NCBI RefSeq assembly: GCF_030813515.1
Contig: NZ_JAUSUK010000001.1
Location: forward strand, 868,001 to 932,000
Direction of reading: 5' to 3'
DNA length: 64,000 bases
From: Rhodopseudomonas julia
GTDB lineage: Bacteria; Pseudomonadota; Alphaproteobacteria; Rhizobiales; Afifellaceae
Within the stretch, counting starts at the first letter, position 1, and the number at the start of each line of letters is the position of its first letter. A model generated the notes under the pieces. It had not been told where the DNA came from, ran no database searches, and saw only the letters and a program-made list of their open reading frames with translations. The position numbers were made by a program, and so were the translations under genes. Positions 26,270-34,169 of the stretch are shown in pieces.

Positions 26270-26722
26270 ATGGCTTCGAGCGGTCGTCTGCGTCTCATGG
26301 CAATGGACGAGGAAGATCTGCAGATCATCTCCGCGCATGTTCAGGATGCGGTGGTGAAGGTCGGCGACATCAAATGGCTGCCGCACGAAAAGCGCATCCT
26401 CCTCCCGATGAATCGCTTCGCCTGGGAGGCGGCGCCCGAGCGACGGGCCTTTTCGCGGCTCTTCGAACGGCGGCGCTCCGTCCTGCATTTCGAACGCGTC
26501 GAAGAGGCGAAGAGCTTCGGCATCGACCGTGACGATGGCGAACGCGTCCTGTCGCTGCTTGCCGTGCAGTTCGCTCCGACCGCAGCTCCGGCCGGCGAGG
26601 TGAGCCTCGTCTTTGCCGGCGATGCGGCCATCAAGCTCAAGGTCGAATGCTGCGAAGCGCGGCTTGCCGATCTCGGCCCCGCCTGGTCGACGCCGCGCCA
26701 GCCGCGTCACATGACCTCCTAA
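26270..26722 (+). CDS. DUF2948 family protein
   Basis: A 150-aa protein matching DUF2948, a family almost confined to alphaproteobacteria and usually placed between murA and hisD as here. It contains the conserved D-E-E-D-L-Q-I-I-S-A-H-V-Q-D-A and R-F-A-W-E blocks, and a Cys pair (E-C-C-E-A-R-L-A-D-L-G) near the C-terminus. The end P-R-Q-P-R-H is also typical. Function unknown; the constant linkage with hisD suggests coexpression. Confidence 0.9.
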   Translation: MASSGRLRLMAMDEEDLQIISAHVQDAVVKVGDIKWLPHEKRILLPMNRFAWEAAPERRAFSRLFERRRSVLHFERVEEAKSFGIDRDDGERVLSLLAVQFAPTAAPAGEVSLVFAGDAAIKLKVECCEARLADLGPAWSTPRQPRHMTS

Positions 26723-26741
26723 AGATTGCGGGGCTCGCTTC

Positions 26742-28034
26742 ATGGCGCTCAGACTTTCCACCACAGATGCCGATTTCGAGGCGCGCTTTGCCACGTTCCT
26801 CGCCACCAAGCGCGAGATGGCCGCAGAGGTCGACGAGACCGTGCGCGACATCATCGCCGATGTGCGTGCTCGCGGTGACGAGGCGCTCGCCGAGCTGACG
26901 GCGCGCTTTGACAAGGTCGATGTCAAAAGCCGCGGCATCGCCATCACCCGCGAGGAGATCGAGCGCGCGGTCGATGACTGCCCGAAAGACGTGCTCGACG
27001 CCCTGACGCTCGCCCGCGACCGGCTCAAGGCCGGCCAGGAGCGCCTGATGCCGCGCGACACGCGCCATGAAGACGCGCTCGGCGTCACGCTCGGCACGCG
27101 CTGGACGGCCGTCGATTCCGCCGGCCTTTACGTGCCCGGTGGCACGGCCGCCTATCCGAGTTCGGTGATCATGAATGCGGTGCCGGCGAAGGTCGCCGGC
27201 GTTACGCGGCTCGCCATGACGGTGCCGACGCCCGACGGCGTCTTCAATCCGCTCGTGCTCGTTGCGGCCGAACTTGCCGGCGTCGACGAGATCTACCGCG
27301 TCGGCGGGGCGCAGGCGATCGCGGCTCTCGCCTACGGCACGGAAACGATCAGGCCCGTCTCCATCATCGTCGGCCCCGGCAATGCCTATGTCGCGGCCGC
27401 CAAGAGGCGCGTCTTCGGCACGGTCGGCATCGACATGATCGCCGGGCCGTCCGAAATCCTCGTCATCGCCGATGCCGAAAACGATCCGGCCTGGCTCGCG
27501 GCCGACCTTCTGTCGCAGGCCGAGCACGACAAGGTGGCGCAATCGATCCTTGTCACAGACGATCAGGCCTTCGGCGAAGCCGTCGCCCGGGAAGTCGACC
27601 GCCAGGCAGCACTCCTGCCGCGCCGCGAGATCGCCGAGGCGAGCTGGCGCGATTTCGGCGCCGTCATCACGGTCAAGCATTTCGACGAAGCGGCAGAGCT
27701 CGCCAACCGCATCGCGGCGGAGCATCTGGAGATCGCCATCGACAATCCGGAGCGGCTTCTACCGCAGATCCGCCATGCCGGCGCGATCTTCCTCGGGCGC
27801 TTCACGCCGGAAGTGATCGGCGATTATGTCGGTGGCTCCAACCATGTCCTGCCGACGGGGCGCTCGGCGCGCTTCTCCTCAGGGCTGTCGGTGCTCGATT
27901 TCATGAAGCGCAGCTCCATCCTCTCCTGCCCGCCTTCGGCGCTTTCCGATCTCGGCCCGGCCGCGATCGCGCTGGCGCGTGCGGAGGGCCTGGAGGCGCA
28001 TGCGCGCGCGCTCACCATCCGCATGAATCGGTGA
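26742..28034 (+). CDS. hisD: Histidinol dehydrogenase
   Basis: A 430-aa zinc enzyme for the last two steps of histidine biosynthesis, oxidising L-histidinol to L-histidine with NAD. Diagnostic blocks are V-P-G-G-T-A-A-Y-P-S-S-V near residues 126-137, R-V-G-G-A-Q-A-I-A-A-L-A-Y-G-T-E, the P-G-N-A-Y-V loop, D-M-I-A-G-P-S-E, the Q-A-E-H-D metal/catalytic motif, the E-H-L-E-I pair of catalytic Glu-His, and the C-terminal E-G-L-E-A-H-A with the other metal His. Length is normal. It starts 19 bp after the DUF2948 gene. Confidence 0.97.
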   Translation: MALRLSTTDADFEARFATFLATKREMAAEVDETVRDIIADVRARGDEALAELTARFDKVDVKSRGIAITREEIERAVDDCPKDVLDALTLARDRLKAGQERLMPRDTRHEDALGVTLGTRWTAVDSAGLYVPGGTAAYPSSVIMNAVPAKVAGVTRLAMTVPTPDGVFNPLVLVAAELAGVDEIYRVGGAQAIAALAYGTETIRPVSIIVGPGNAYVAAAKRRVFGTVGIDMIAGPSEILVIADAENDPAWLAADLLSQAEHDKVAQSILVTDDQAFGEAVAREVDRQAALLPRREIAEASWRDFGAVITVKHFDEAAELANRIAAEHLEIAIDNPERLLPQIRHAGAIFLGRFTPEVIGDYVGGSNHVLPTGRSARFSSGLSVLDFMKRSSILSCPPSALSDLGPAAIALARAEGLEAHARALTIRMNR

Positions 28035-28046
28035 GGCGGCTGGGCG

Positions 28047-28526
28047 ATGACGAATGCGGTGCAGAAGAACCGGCTCGTCGCTGTCCATCTGGATGAATCG
28101 ATCGGGCGCGGCCCGCCCGATATCGAGCACGAGCGCGCCGTCGCCATCTTCGATCTGATCGACGAGAATTCCTTCGCCCCCGTCTGCAAGGAGGAAGGCC
28201 CCTATAAGCTCAATCTCGCCATCGCCGAACGCCGCCTCATCTTCGACATCCGCAAGGAAGACGAAACGCCGGTGATGACGCACATTCTGTCGCTGTCGCC
28301 GTTCCGCAAGATCGTCAAAGACTATTTCGTCATCTGCGAAAGCTATTACGACGCCATCAAGAGCGGCTCGCCCAGGCGCATCGAAGCGATCGATATGGGT
28401 CGTCGCGGGGTGCATGACGAAGGCTCCCGCCTCCTCCAGGAGCGCCTGAAAGGCAAGATCGAGGTCGACTTCGACACGGCACGCCGCCTGTTCACGCTGG
28501 TCTGCGTGCTGCACTGGCGGGGCTGA
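28047..28526 (+). CDS. UPF0262 family protein
   Basis: A 159-aa protein of UPF0262, an alphaproteobacterial family of unknown function. Conserved segments include the N-terminal D-E-S-I-G-R-x-x-P-D-I-E-H-E-R, D-L-I-x-E-N-x-F, the central [13 protein letters not shown] and D-M-G-R-R-G-x-H-D-E-G. It lies 12 bp after hisD and 5 bp before the phosphatase gene, in the order hisD - UPF0262 - phosphatase - infA that recurs in Hyphomicrobiales. Confidence 0.92.
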   Translation: MTNAVQKNRLVAVHLDESIGRGPPDIEHERAVAIFDLIDENSFAPVCKEEGPYKLNLAIAERRLIFDIRKEDETPVMTHILSLSPFRKIVKDYFVICESYYDAIKSGSPRRIEAIDMGRRGVHDEGSRLLQERLKGKIEVDFDTARRLFTLVCVLHWRG

Positions 28527-28531
28527 CCCCC

Positions 28532-28981
28532 GTGGCGGCGCAGGCGTCGAGACAGCCGGCTTCGATCCTTTTCCTGTGCGGACGCAATGCTGTGCGCTCG
28601 CCGATCGCGGAGACCCTGGCACGCGAGGCGCTCGGACCCCATATCTATGTCGCGTCTGCCGGGGTCATGCCCGGGCGGCGCGATCCTTTCGTGGATGCCG
28701 TTCTGGCCGAGAAGGGGCTGGCGCTCAGCCAGTCGCGGCCGAAGAGCCTGGCGGAGCTGGAAGATCTCAATTTCGATCTTGCCATCACGCTGTCGCCGGA
28801 AGCGCATCACCAGGCCCTGGAGCTGACGCGTACGCTCGCGATCGACGTCCAATATTGGCCGACGCCGGACCCGACACAGGCCACCGGCAGCCGCGAACAG
28901 ATCCTCACCGCCTACCGCGAACTGCGGGACAGGCTTGCCCGAAACATCGCGCAGAGGCTGGTTCAACCCCGAAAGGGCTGA
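28532..28981 (+). CDS. Low-molecular-weight phosphatase family protein
   Basis: A 149-aa protein of the LMW protein-tyrosine phosphatase/arsenate reductase fold. The P-loop C-x5-R appears as L-C-G-R-N-A-V-R-S-P with Cys16 and Arg22. The family's second catalytic element, an Asp-Pro pair, is P-T-P-D-P near residue 112. The start is GTG at 28532, needed to place the P-loop near the N-terminus as in the family. Whether it acts on phosphotyrosine or arsenate is not evident. Confidence 0.85.
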   Translation: MAAQASRQPASILFLCGRNAVRSPIAETLAREALGPHIYVASAGVMPGRRDPFVDAVLAEKGLALSQSRPKSLAELEDLNFDLAITLSPEAHHQALELTRTLAIDVQYWPTPDPTQATGSREQILTAYRELRDRLARNIAQRLVQPRKG

Positions 28982-29068
28982 CGAAAGCTGCCTCGACCCC
29001 TTAAGAACCGGTTCACACGCTGAAACGTTTGGGGTACGTATCCTCGCCAATCTAACCCAAGGTGATTG

Positions 29069-29287
29069 ATGGCCAAAGAAGAGGTTTTGGAATTTCCCGG
29101 TGTCGTCACTGAGCTTTTGCCCAACGCCACCTTCCGAGTGAAGCTGGAAAACGACCACGAGATTATTGCCCACACCGCCGGGCGTATGCGCAAAAACCGC
29201 ATCCGCGTGCTCGCCGGTGACAAGGTGCTTGTCGAGATGACGCCCTACGATTTGACCAAAGGGCGCATCACATACCGCTACAAATAG
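29069..29287 (+). CDS. infA: Translation initiation factor IF-1
   Basis: A 72-aa OB-fold protein that binds the ribosomal A site during initiation. Sequence blocks are typical: [34 protein letters not shown] and the end [16 protein letters not shown] 29069 is preferred over the preceding TTG. A candidate promoter (TTCACA at 29012, 17-bp spacer, TACGTA) lies upstream but its -10 is poor. Confidence 0.97.
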   Translation: MAKEEVLEFPGVVTELLPNATFRVKLENDHEIIAHTAGRMRKNRIRVLAGDKVLVEMTPYDLTKGRITYRYK

Positions 29288-29342
29288 CCCGCTGCGGACG
29301 GCCTCAGGGCCCCCGCGCGCAGGATTTAAGCCGCCACGGCCA

Positions 29343-29981
29343 ATGAACCGCCACAAGCAACCCCCCGCCCCCCTTGTGCTCGCCTCCGGCTCGCCGCGAC
29401 GCCTGGCGCTGTTGGATCAGATCGGCATCACACCCGATCGCCTTCTGCCCGCCGGCATCGAAGAAACGCCGGAACGCAAGGAATTGCCGCGCTCCATGGC
29501 GCGGCGGCTGGCGCGCACCAAGGCGGAGGTGGCGGCCCGGGCCGCCAGACGCGACCCGGCGCTCGAAGGCGCTTATGTGCTTGCCGCCGACACGGTTGTG
29601 GCGGTCGGTCGGCGGATTCTGCCAAAGCCGGAAGTGACGGACGAAGCGGCGGCCTGCCTCAGGCTCCTGTCGGGGCGGGCGCATCGTGTCTATACGGCGA
29701 TCTGTCTTCTGACGCCGAAAGGTGCGACGCGTCAGAAGCTCGTCGAAAGCCGCGTGCGCTTCAAACGTCTGTCGCGCAGCGAGATCGAAATCTACCTCGC
29801 TTCGGGCGAATGGCAGGGCAAAGCCGGTGGCTACGCCATCCAGGGCCGCGCCGGGGCCTTCGTCGTGAAACTCATCGGCTCTTATTCCAATGTCGTCGGT
29901 CTGCCGCTGTTTGAGACGATGAACCTTCTCGCCGGTGAGCATTTCGACGTCTACGAACGCTGGACGGAGCCTGCGGCATGA
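29343..29981 (+). CDS. maf: Maf family nucleoside-triphosphate pyrophosphatase
   Basis: A 212-aa Maf/YhdE-like protein that hydrolyses non-canonical or excess nucleoside triphosphates and is linked to septum regulation. Family motifs are [12 protein letters not shown] near residues 12-23, K-A-E-V-A, the A-A-D-T-V-V loop with catalytic Asp, [13 protein letters not shown] and the I-x-G-S-Y-x-N-V-V-G-L-P block. It follows infA and overlaps yacG by 4 bp, the usual alphaproteobacterial order. Confidence 0.95.
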   Translation: MNRHKQPPAPLVLASGSPRRLALLDQIGITPDRLLPAGIEETPERKELPRSMARRLARTKAEVAARAARRDPALEGAYVLAADTVVAVGRRILPKPEVTDEAAACLRLLSGRAHRVYTAICLLTPKGATRQKLVESRVRFKRLSRSEIEIYLASGEWQGKAGGYAIQGRAGAFVVKLIGSYSNVVGLPLFETMNLLAGEHFDVYERWTEPAA

Positions 29982-30175
29982 GCGCACGTCTCAACCGACC
30001 ACCCAGCCGCACCACCCCACGCTGCCCGATCTGCGGCAAGCCGGCGAGCGCGGAGGACACGCCCTTCTGCTCGTCCCGCTGTCGCGATGTCGATCTCAAC
30101 CGCTGGCTCGGCGGAGCCTATCGCATTCCGGGCGAGCCCGTGCGGGAAACCGGGGACAGCGAAGAAGACGAGTAA
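29978..30175 (+). CDS. yacG: DNA gyrase inhibitor YacG (zinc-binding)
   Basis: A 65-aa YacG. A single zinc finger is formed by C-P-I-C near residue 16 and C-S-S-R-C near residue 32, followed by the family [15 protein letters not shown] and a Glu/Asp-rich tail. YacG binds GyrB and reduces its activity. Translation is coupled to maf by the 4-bp overlap. Confidence 0.95.
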   Translation: MSARLNRPPSRTTPRCPICGKPASAEDTPFCSSRCRDVDLNRWLGGAYRIPGEPVRETGDSEEDE

Positions 30176-30241
30176 GGCCGAGGTGCTTTAGGCTCAGGCT
30201 GATTTAAAGGCTCTATCCCACCAATAGGACGAGCGAGCGGA

Positions 30242-30685
30242 TCAGCCGGCGGCAAAGCCCACATGGGCGTCCATCTTGCCGGCGCGTGGCTCGACCGCGA
30301 ACGAGTGGACCATACGCCCGTGCCGTTTCGCCAGGCGATCGCTGGCGCGTTTGGCAAGCTCGCTCGCACGCTCCAGCTTGTAGCCGAAACGCCCGTCATC
30401 CATGCCGCAGGGTACGAGGTCGCGGAAAATCAGCCGTTCCAGCTCGCCGGCGCGCAAATCGCTGAGCGCGTAGTCGAGCGCGAGGATCAGATCCTCTTCC
30501 GCCTGCGATCCGCCCACGAAGTCGGAGACCACCACCTCGCCGCAGCCAGTCTTTTCGAGGCGGACAAAGAAGAACGCGTCGCCGTCCGCCGTGACCTTCA
30601 CGGAGAATGCGTCGGCCGTGACGCTGAAGACGGACCGCTCCGTATTTTCAACTTCTTTCGGTACAGCGAATAGATGCGCCGCCAT
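30242..30685 (-). CDS. Hypothetical protein
   Basis: A 147-aa protein that I do not recognise. It is acidic in the middle and basic near the C-terminus (L-A-K-R-A-S-D-R-L-A-K-R-H-G-R), without signal peptide or membrane segment. The N-terminal half alternates polar and hydrophobic residues (S-V-T-A-D-A-F-S-V-K-V-T-A-D-G-D-A-F-F-F-V), as in a small beta-sheet domain. Codon use resembles its neighbours, which favours a real gene. It is convergent with yacG, with 66 bp between them. Confidence 0.55.
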   Translation of the reverse strand: MAAHLFAVPKEVENTERSVFSVTADAFSVKVTADGDAFFFVRLEKTGCGEVVVSDFVGGSQAEEDLILALDYALSDLRAGELERLIFRDLVPCGMDDGRFGYKLERASELAKRASDRLAKRHGRMVHSFAVEPRAGKMDAHVGFAAG

Positions 30686-31031
30686 TGCCCCGTCTTCCGC
30701 TCAAGGATTTGTTAACGTTATGCGGGGCTTCGCCGGCAATTTCAACGCCACCTGCCGGGCGGGAGTTCGACGACCTCACGCAAGAGGCGACTGTCTCAGG
30801 AAAACGCACATCTTAGAAGCGATCTGAAAAAAAGCGCAGTTCGTTGAAAAGGCGAAGGGTCTCGTTTCACCCTTGCATCTGCTCTTGCCCCGCCGAAGTG
30901 GGGCGGCGGCCGATCACCAGGTGCGACGAATTCTCCCGCGAACCGGTTTTTTCTGTGGGAAGTGCCGCGAATTTCGCCGATTCCGCGTCGCGCGAACCGA
31001 GCATCTTGGAAAGAAACCGGTGTCACGGGGC
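30686..31031. other. Intergenic region without a supported gene
   Basis: About 346 bp. The left part includes AT-rich stretches around GTTAACGTTA (30711-30720) that could hold the promoter of the minus-strand hypothetical gene. An inverted repeat AAGGGT/ACCCTT occurs near 30855-30873. No reading frame with good coding character or ribosome-binding site was seen. Confidence 0.4.
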
Positions 31032-31274
31032 TCAGCTTCGCGCCGGCTCCGGCTCGCATTTCGCGCGATTGAAGGGATCGAGGCCCGGCTGCCCGTCGAG
31101 CGAACGCAAAAGCTCGACGGTTTCCATGACCGTTTGGAGATCGACACCCGGCAGAGATACGACGAGGCCTCGCGGCCTCCGCGCCCTCGTCTCGGCCCCC
31201 GGCCCCTCGCGGCTCGACCTGCTGCGGCCAGCCCCTCCGGCCGCCGCGTATTTTAGCTTTGCGAGATCGCCCAT
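31032..31274 (-). CDS. Possible small hypothetical protein
   Basis: An 80-aa candidate beginning M-G-D-L-A-K-L-K-Y-A-A-A with a purine-rich element (AAGGAAAGAGCAAGGGGG) upstream. The middle is Arg-rich, and the C-terminal half (L-V-V-S-L-P-G-V-D-L-Q-T-V-M-E-T-V-E-L-L-R-S-L) looks like folded protein. I recognise no family. It occupies an otherwise empty 800-bp gap and may be spurious. Confidence 0.35.
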   Translation of the reverse strand: MGDLAKLKYAAAGGAGRSRSSREGPGAETRARRPRGLVVSLPGVDLQTVMETVELLRSLDGQPGLDPFNRAKCEPEPARS

Positions 31275-31495
31275 CGCTTCGCTGCCCCCTTGCTCTTTCC
31301 TTGCAGGCAGCGGCGTAAAATTAGCTTTAAGGGCGGGCCGTAGGGCTCGGGCAAAAGCGCGCCGAAGGCGCGGCGACAACGATCCACGTCTTAAAGCGGC
31401 AGACGGCTGGACAGCGGCGGCGACGTCTCCTATAAGGCCGATCGCTTCGGGCTGATCGCCCAAGCCGCCGGAGGCGTCTCGCCTCGCCCGGCCAT

Positions 31496-31571
<76 letters not shown>

Positions 31572-31760
31572 TTTTCCCGCAAATCGTCATCGAGACCCGC
31601 CGCACATTATCTGCGACATGGACCGCATCTGCGGCATGGACCGCGTGAAACGGGTCTCGGGCAGACGCTCGGCGGCGATCCGTATCGGCGCCGCGACGAC
31701 CGCCTCCGCGCAAAAACGCCTGAGGAGAGAGGCCCCCGGCCCTCGCATCCCGCACATCTC

Positions 31761-32114
31761 TCACCCGAAGGCTTTTTCGTATTCCTCCGGCTTGAAGCCG
31801 ACGAGAAGCGCGTCGGGCGCCTCCAGAACCGGGCGTTTGATCATCGAGGGCTGGTCCAGCATCAGCGCGATCGCTTTCTCGCGGTCGAGATCCGCCTTCT
31901 TCTCCTCCGGCAGCTTGCGAAACGTCGTGCCGGCGCGGTTCAGGAGCTTTTCCCAGCCGGCCCTATCCGCCCAGCCCTGAAGCCGCACCTCGTCGATGCC
32001 GGCCGTCTTGTAATCGTGGAAGGCGTAATCGACCTGACGTTCGTCGAGCCAGGCACGCGCCTTCTTCATCGTCGTGCAGTTCTTGATGCCGTAGATCGTG
32101 GTCAAAATCGTCAT
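31761..32114 (-). CDS. ArsC/Spx family reductase (YffB-like)
   Basis: A 117-aa thioredoxin-fold protein of the ArsC/Spx family. It starts T-I-Y-G-I-K-N-C-T-T-M-K-K-A-R-x-W-L, where the single N-terminal cysteine (N-C-T-T) replaces the C-x-x-C of Spx. The family blocks Y-x-F-H-D-Y-K-T-A-G-I and P-S-M-I-K-R-P-V-L follow, with the conserved Arg in the latter. ATG 32114 is chosen; the frame continues upstream without family similarity. Members are annotated as arsenate-reductase-like but most have no proven arsenate activity. Confidence 0.85.
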   Translation of the reverse strand: MTILTTIYGIKNCTTMKKARAWLDERQVDYAFHDYKTAGIDEVRLQGWADRAGWEKLLNRAGTTFRKLPEEKKADLDREKAIALMLDQPSMIKRPVLEAPDALLVGFKPEEYEKAFG

Positions 32115-32481
32115 CTCCGCTTGCCTGCGCCTTTGATAGCGTATGCCGCCGGCAACGGAAGCCCTCGCGCGGGCCGGCGATCGGGCCGCACAGCCACGCC
32201 CAGACGAGGTGTCGGACCACATTTCGGAGAAACTTCGCCTTCTCGCGAGTGTCTCCACCCGCAAAACGGCATATTCATTCGAATCGTTCAGATTCAATCC
32301 ATCCCGCTACATGTTCTACAACCCCTCGTATCTATTATTATTTCTAGAGAAATTGATTTTCTGATTCTGATCATCGCAAATCACCTTCTGCGCTCAAACG
32401 CCACAAGCAACTTTCCCCGAATTGTGTCGAAACGCGATTGCGCCAATACTCTCTACAGCGACACGGCAGAGGGAGGCCGGC
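32115..32481. promoter_or_regulatory. AT-rich leader/promoter region of the Cys-repeat peptide operon
   Basis: A 367-bp gap between the divergent ArsC-like gene and the first precursor peptide. From about 32260 to 32400 it is far richer in A and T than the rest of the window. It contains the palindrome ATTCGAAT (32277-32284), the inverted repeat GAATC-GTTCA-GATTC (32281-32295) and ATTTC-TAGA-GAAAT (32340-32353). A GGGAGG ribosome-binding site (32471-32476) precedes the GTG start. No open frame here looks coding. It is the likely promoter and operator region; the regulator is unknown. Confidence 0.5.
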
Positions 32482-32721
32482 GTGAAACTCAGCGAAAACG
32501 AGATCTACGAGCTCGTGCGCGCCAAGGCGACGCTCGATCTCATCCTCGGGGGCCACGATGTCGGCCCCGACGAGCCGGTCCGGGCGGACGATTCCAAGCG
32601 CTGTTACAATTGCAGCAGCGACTGCATCAGCTCCTGCCAGGGAAGTTGTTCGGGCGAATGCTCGAAATCTTGCGCCAGCACCTGTTCATCGGGCTGCGAT
32701 ACTGTCGTTTCGAACAAGTGA
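32482..32721 (+). CDS. Cys-rich CXXX-repeat RiPP precursor peptide 1
   Basis: A 79-aa peptide with GTG start behind GGGAGG. The N-terminal leader (residues 1-40) is helical and acidic (L-S-E-N-E-I-Y-E-L-V) and includes L-D-L-I-L-G-G at 18-24, a double-glycine-type cleavage motif. The core has nine Cys at 41, 44, 48, 52, 56, 60, 64, 68 and 72: one C-x2-C step and then seven exact C-x3-C steps, rich in Ser and Gly. No aspartate pattern as in CX3D ranthipeptides is seen. The gene lies 9 bp before the second precursor and upstream of a radical SAM maturase. The function (signal, antimicrobial or metal-binding) cannot be read from sequence. Confidence 0.85.
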   Translation: MKLSENEIYELVRAKATLDLILGGHDVGPDEPVRADDSKRCYNCSSDCISSCQGSCSGECSKSCASTCSSGCDTVVSNK

Positions 32722-32730
32722 GGCTCAACG

Positions 32731-32985
32731 ATGCACAAGACCATCGAAATCTCCGAGGCCGAGCTTGAGGAATTGCGGCAGGCGAGCCGTGTCCTGGAAA
32801 AAGTGCTCGGGGCGCGGATGGAAGCGCTGGTGGAAGCCTCCCACCCGGTGACGAAAGGATGCCAGGGCTGCAGCGGTGCCTGCGAAGGCACCTGCGCCGG
32901 CAGCTGCGCGGGAAGTTGCAAGGGCGGCTGCAAAGGTTCCTGCAACGCGATCTGCTCGACCGTGTGCACCATGCTCGGCTCGTGA
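32731..32985 (+). CDS. Cys-rich CXXX-repeat RiPP precursor peptide 2
   Basis: An 84-aa peptide with the same plan as precursor 1 but little residue identity. The acidic helical leader (I-S-E-A-E-L-E-E-L-R) contains V-L-G-A at 25-28 in the position of the other peptide's L-G-G. The core has ten Cys at 44, 47, 51, 55, 59, 63, 67, 71, 75 and 79: C-x2-C, then eight exact C-x3-C steps, mostly of the form C-x-G-x. The C-terminus is T-M-L-G-S. It ends 4 bp before the maturase start, so all three genes should be cotranscribed. The shared spacing makes chance or simple metallothionein-like composition unlikely. Confidence 0.85.
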   Translation: MHKTIEISEAELEELRQASRVLEKVLGARMEALVEASHPVTKGCQGCSGACEGTCAGSCAGSCKGGCKGSCNAICSTVCTMLGS

Positions 32986-32989
32986 CGCC

Positions 32990-34144
32990 ATGAAAGAAGC
33001 CGATCTCGACACGCGCACGCTCCAGCTCGTCACCACGGAGCGCTGCAATCTCAAATGCCGCTATTGCTTCGAGCAGGTGAAGCGCAACCGCGACATGCCG
33101 GTCGCGACGGCGCTGGCCAAGGTCGAAAAATATCTCACCCTCGATGATGGCTTCGACGGGCTCCTCATTGATTTCTTCGGCGGCGAGCCGCTTTTGCGCT
33201 TCGAGCTCATTCGCGAGGTCGTCGATTTCGTCCATTCCCGGCCCTGGCCGAAACGACATCACTTCAATGTCGGCACCAACCTGACCCTGCTCGACGAGGA
33301 CAAGAAGGCGTGGCTTGCGCATCATCGCGGCTGCCTCACCGTCAGCACCAGTCTCGACGGCACCAAGCGCGCGCATGATTTCAACCGCTGGGAATCCTAC
33401 GACGACGTGGTGCGCCACGTCCCCTTCTTGCGCGAGAACTGGCCGGACCAGCCGGTGAAGATGACGATCGGTGCCGACATGATCGAGGAGGTGGCGGCCG
33501 GCATCATCGAGATTCTCGAAATGGGGCTTTTCGTGGAGGCCAATGTCGTCTTCGAAAATGTGTGGGGCGAAGGCGCGGAGCGACAAGCGAAGCTTGCGAC
33601 CTTCTCCCACCAGCTCGACGAGCTCGTCGCCTATTTCACCCGCCATCCGGAGCTGTCGCCGCCGCGCTTCGTCGATCTCGGCATTGCCGCTCTTCCGGGT
33701 CTCGCCCCCGGTGAAAACCGCAAATGGTGCGGCACTGGGCGCTACATGGTCGCTGTCGATGTCGATGGCGTCGAATATCCCTGCCATCGCTTCACGCCTT
33801 ACGCCTCCAACCACGCGGCCGAGCGGCACGCGCGCGAAGGCTTCGGCGCGCCCGTCACCGATTGCAGCGCCTGCCCCGTGGTCGCCGTCTGTCCGACCTG
33901 CCATGCCTACAATTGGGAGGTGACCGGCGACGAGGACAAGCGCGTCGGCTATCACTGCGACTTCATCCGTCTCCAGTTTCACGCCACCGCGCGCCTGCAA
34001 TATAACCGCAACCGGGCCGCCATCCGGCAACTCGCAAAAGGCGAGATCGACGAGACGGTCGATCCTGCCGAACTCGCTGCCCTCGGCCGGCTCATCAAGG
34101 GGATCGCCCTCGTCCAGGAAAAGCTGCCGCTGCCGACGATCTGA
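32990..34144 (+). CDS. Radical SAM/SPASM peptide maturase
   Basis: A 384-aa enzyme. The radical SAM cluster motif C-N-L-K-C-R-Y-C is at Cys19, Cys23 and Cys26, followed by F-F-G-G-E-P-L-L (SAM-binding GGE motif) near residues 62-69. The C-terminal SPASM region has W-C-G-T-G-R-Y, G-V-E-Y-P-C, then C-S-A-C-P-V-V-A-V-C-P-T-C and a final Y-H-C, enough to ligate auxiliary FeS clusters. This is the layout of enzymes that form thioether or other links on Cys-rich precursors. The two CXXX-repeat peptides directly upstream are the expected substrates. The PqqD-like recognition domain common in such enzymes is not obvious in this sequence. The chemistry is inferred. Confidence 0.88.
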   Translation: MKEADLDTRTLQLVTTERCNLKCRYCFEQVKRNRDMPVATALAKVEKYLTLDDGFDGLLIDFFGGEPLLRFELIREVVDFVHSRPWPKRHHFNVGTNLTLLDEDKKAWLAHHRGCLTVSTSLDGTKRAHDFNRWESYDDVVRHVPFLRENWPDQPVKMTIGADMIEEVAAGIIEILEMGLFVEANVVFENVWGEGAERQAKLATFSHQLDELVAYFTRHPELSPPRFVDLGIAALPGLAPGENRKWCGTGRYMVAVDVDGVEYPCHRFTPYASNHAAERHAREGFGAPVTDCSACPVVAVCPTCHAYNWEVTGDEDKRVGYHCDFIRLQFHATARLQYNRNRAAIRQLAKGEIDETVDPAELAALGRLIKGIALVQEKLPLPTI

Positions 34145-34169
34145 TCTGGCGGAGCGGACGTCCCCCAGA

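Noticed and set aside
32482-32985. Metallothionein interpretation of the Cys-rich peptides
   Set aside because: Metallothioneins favour C-x-C pairs and lack long acidic leaders; the strict CX3 spacing, leader motif and adjacent radical SAM/SPASM gene fit a modified peptide better. Metal binding by the final product is still possible.
32482-34144. SCIFF-type (six cysteines in forty-five) assignment
   Set aside because: Cys number, spacing and peptide length differ, and there are two precursors.
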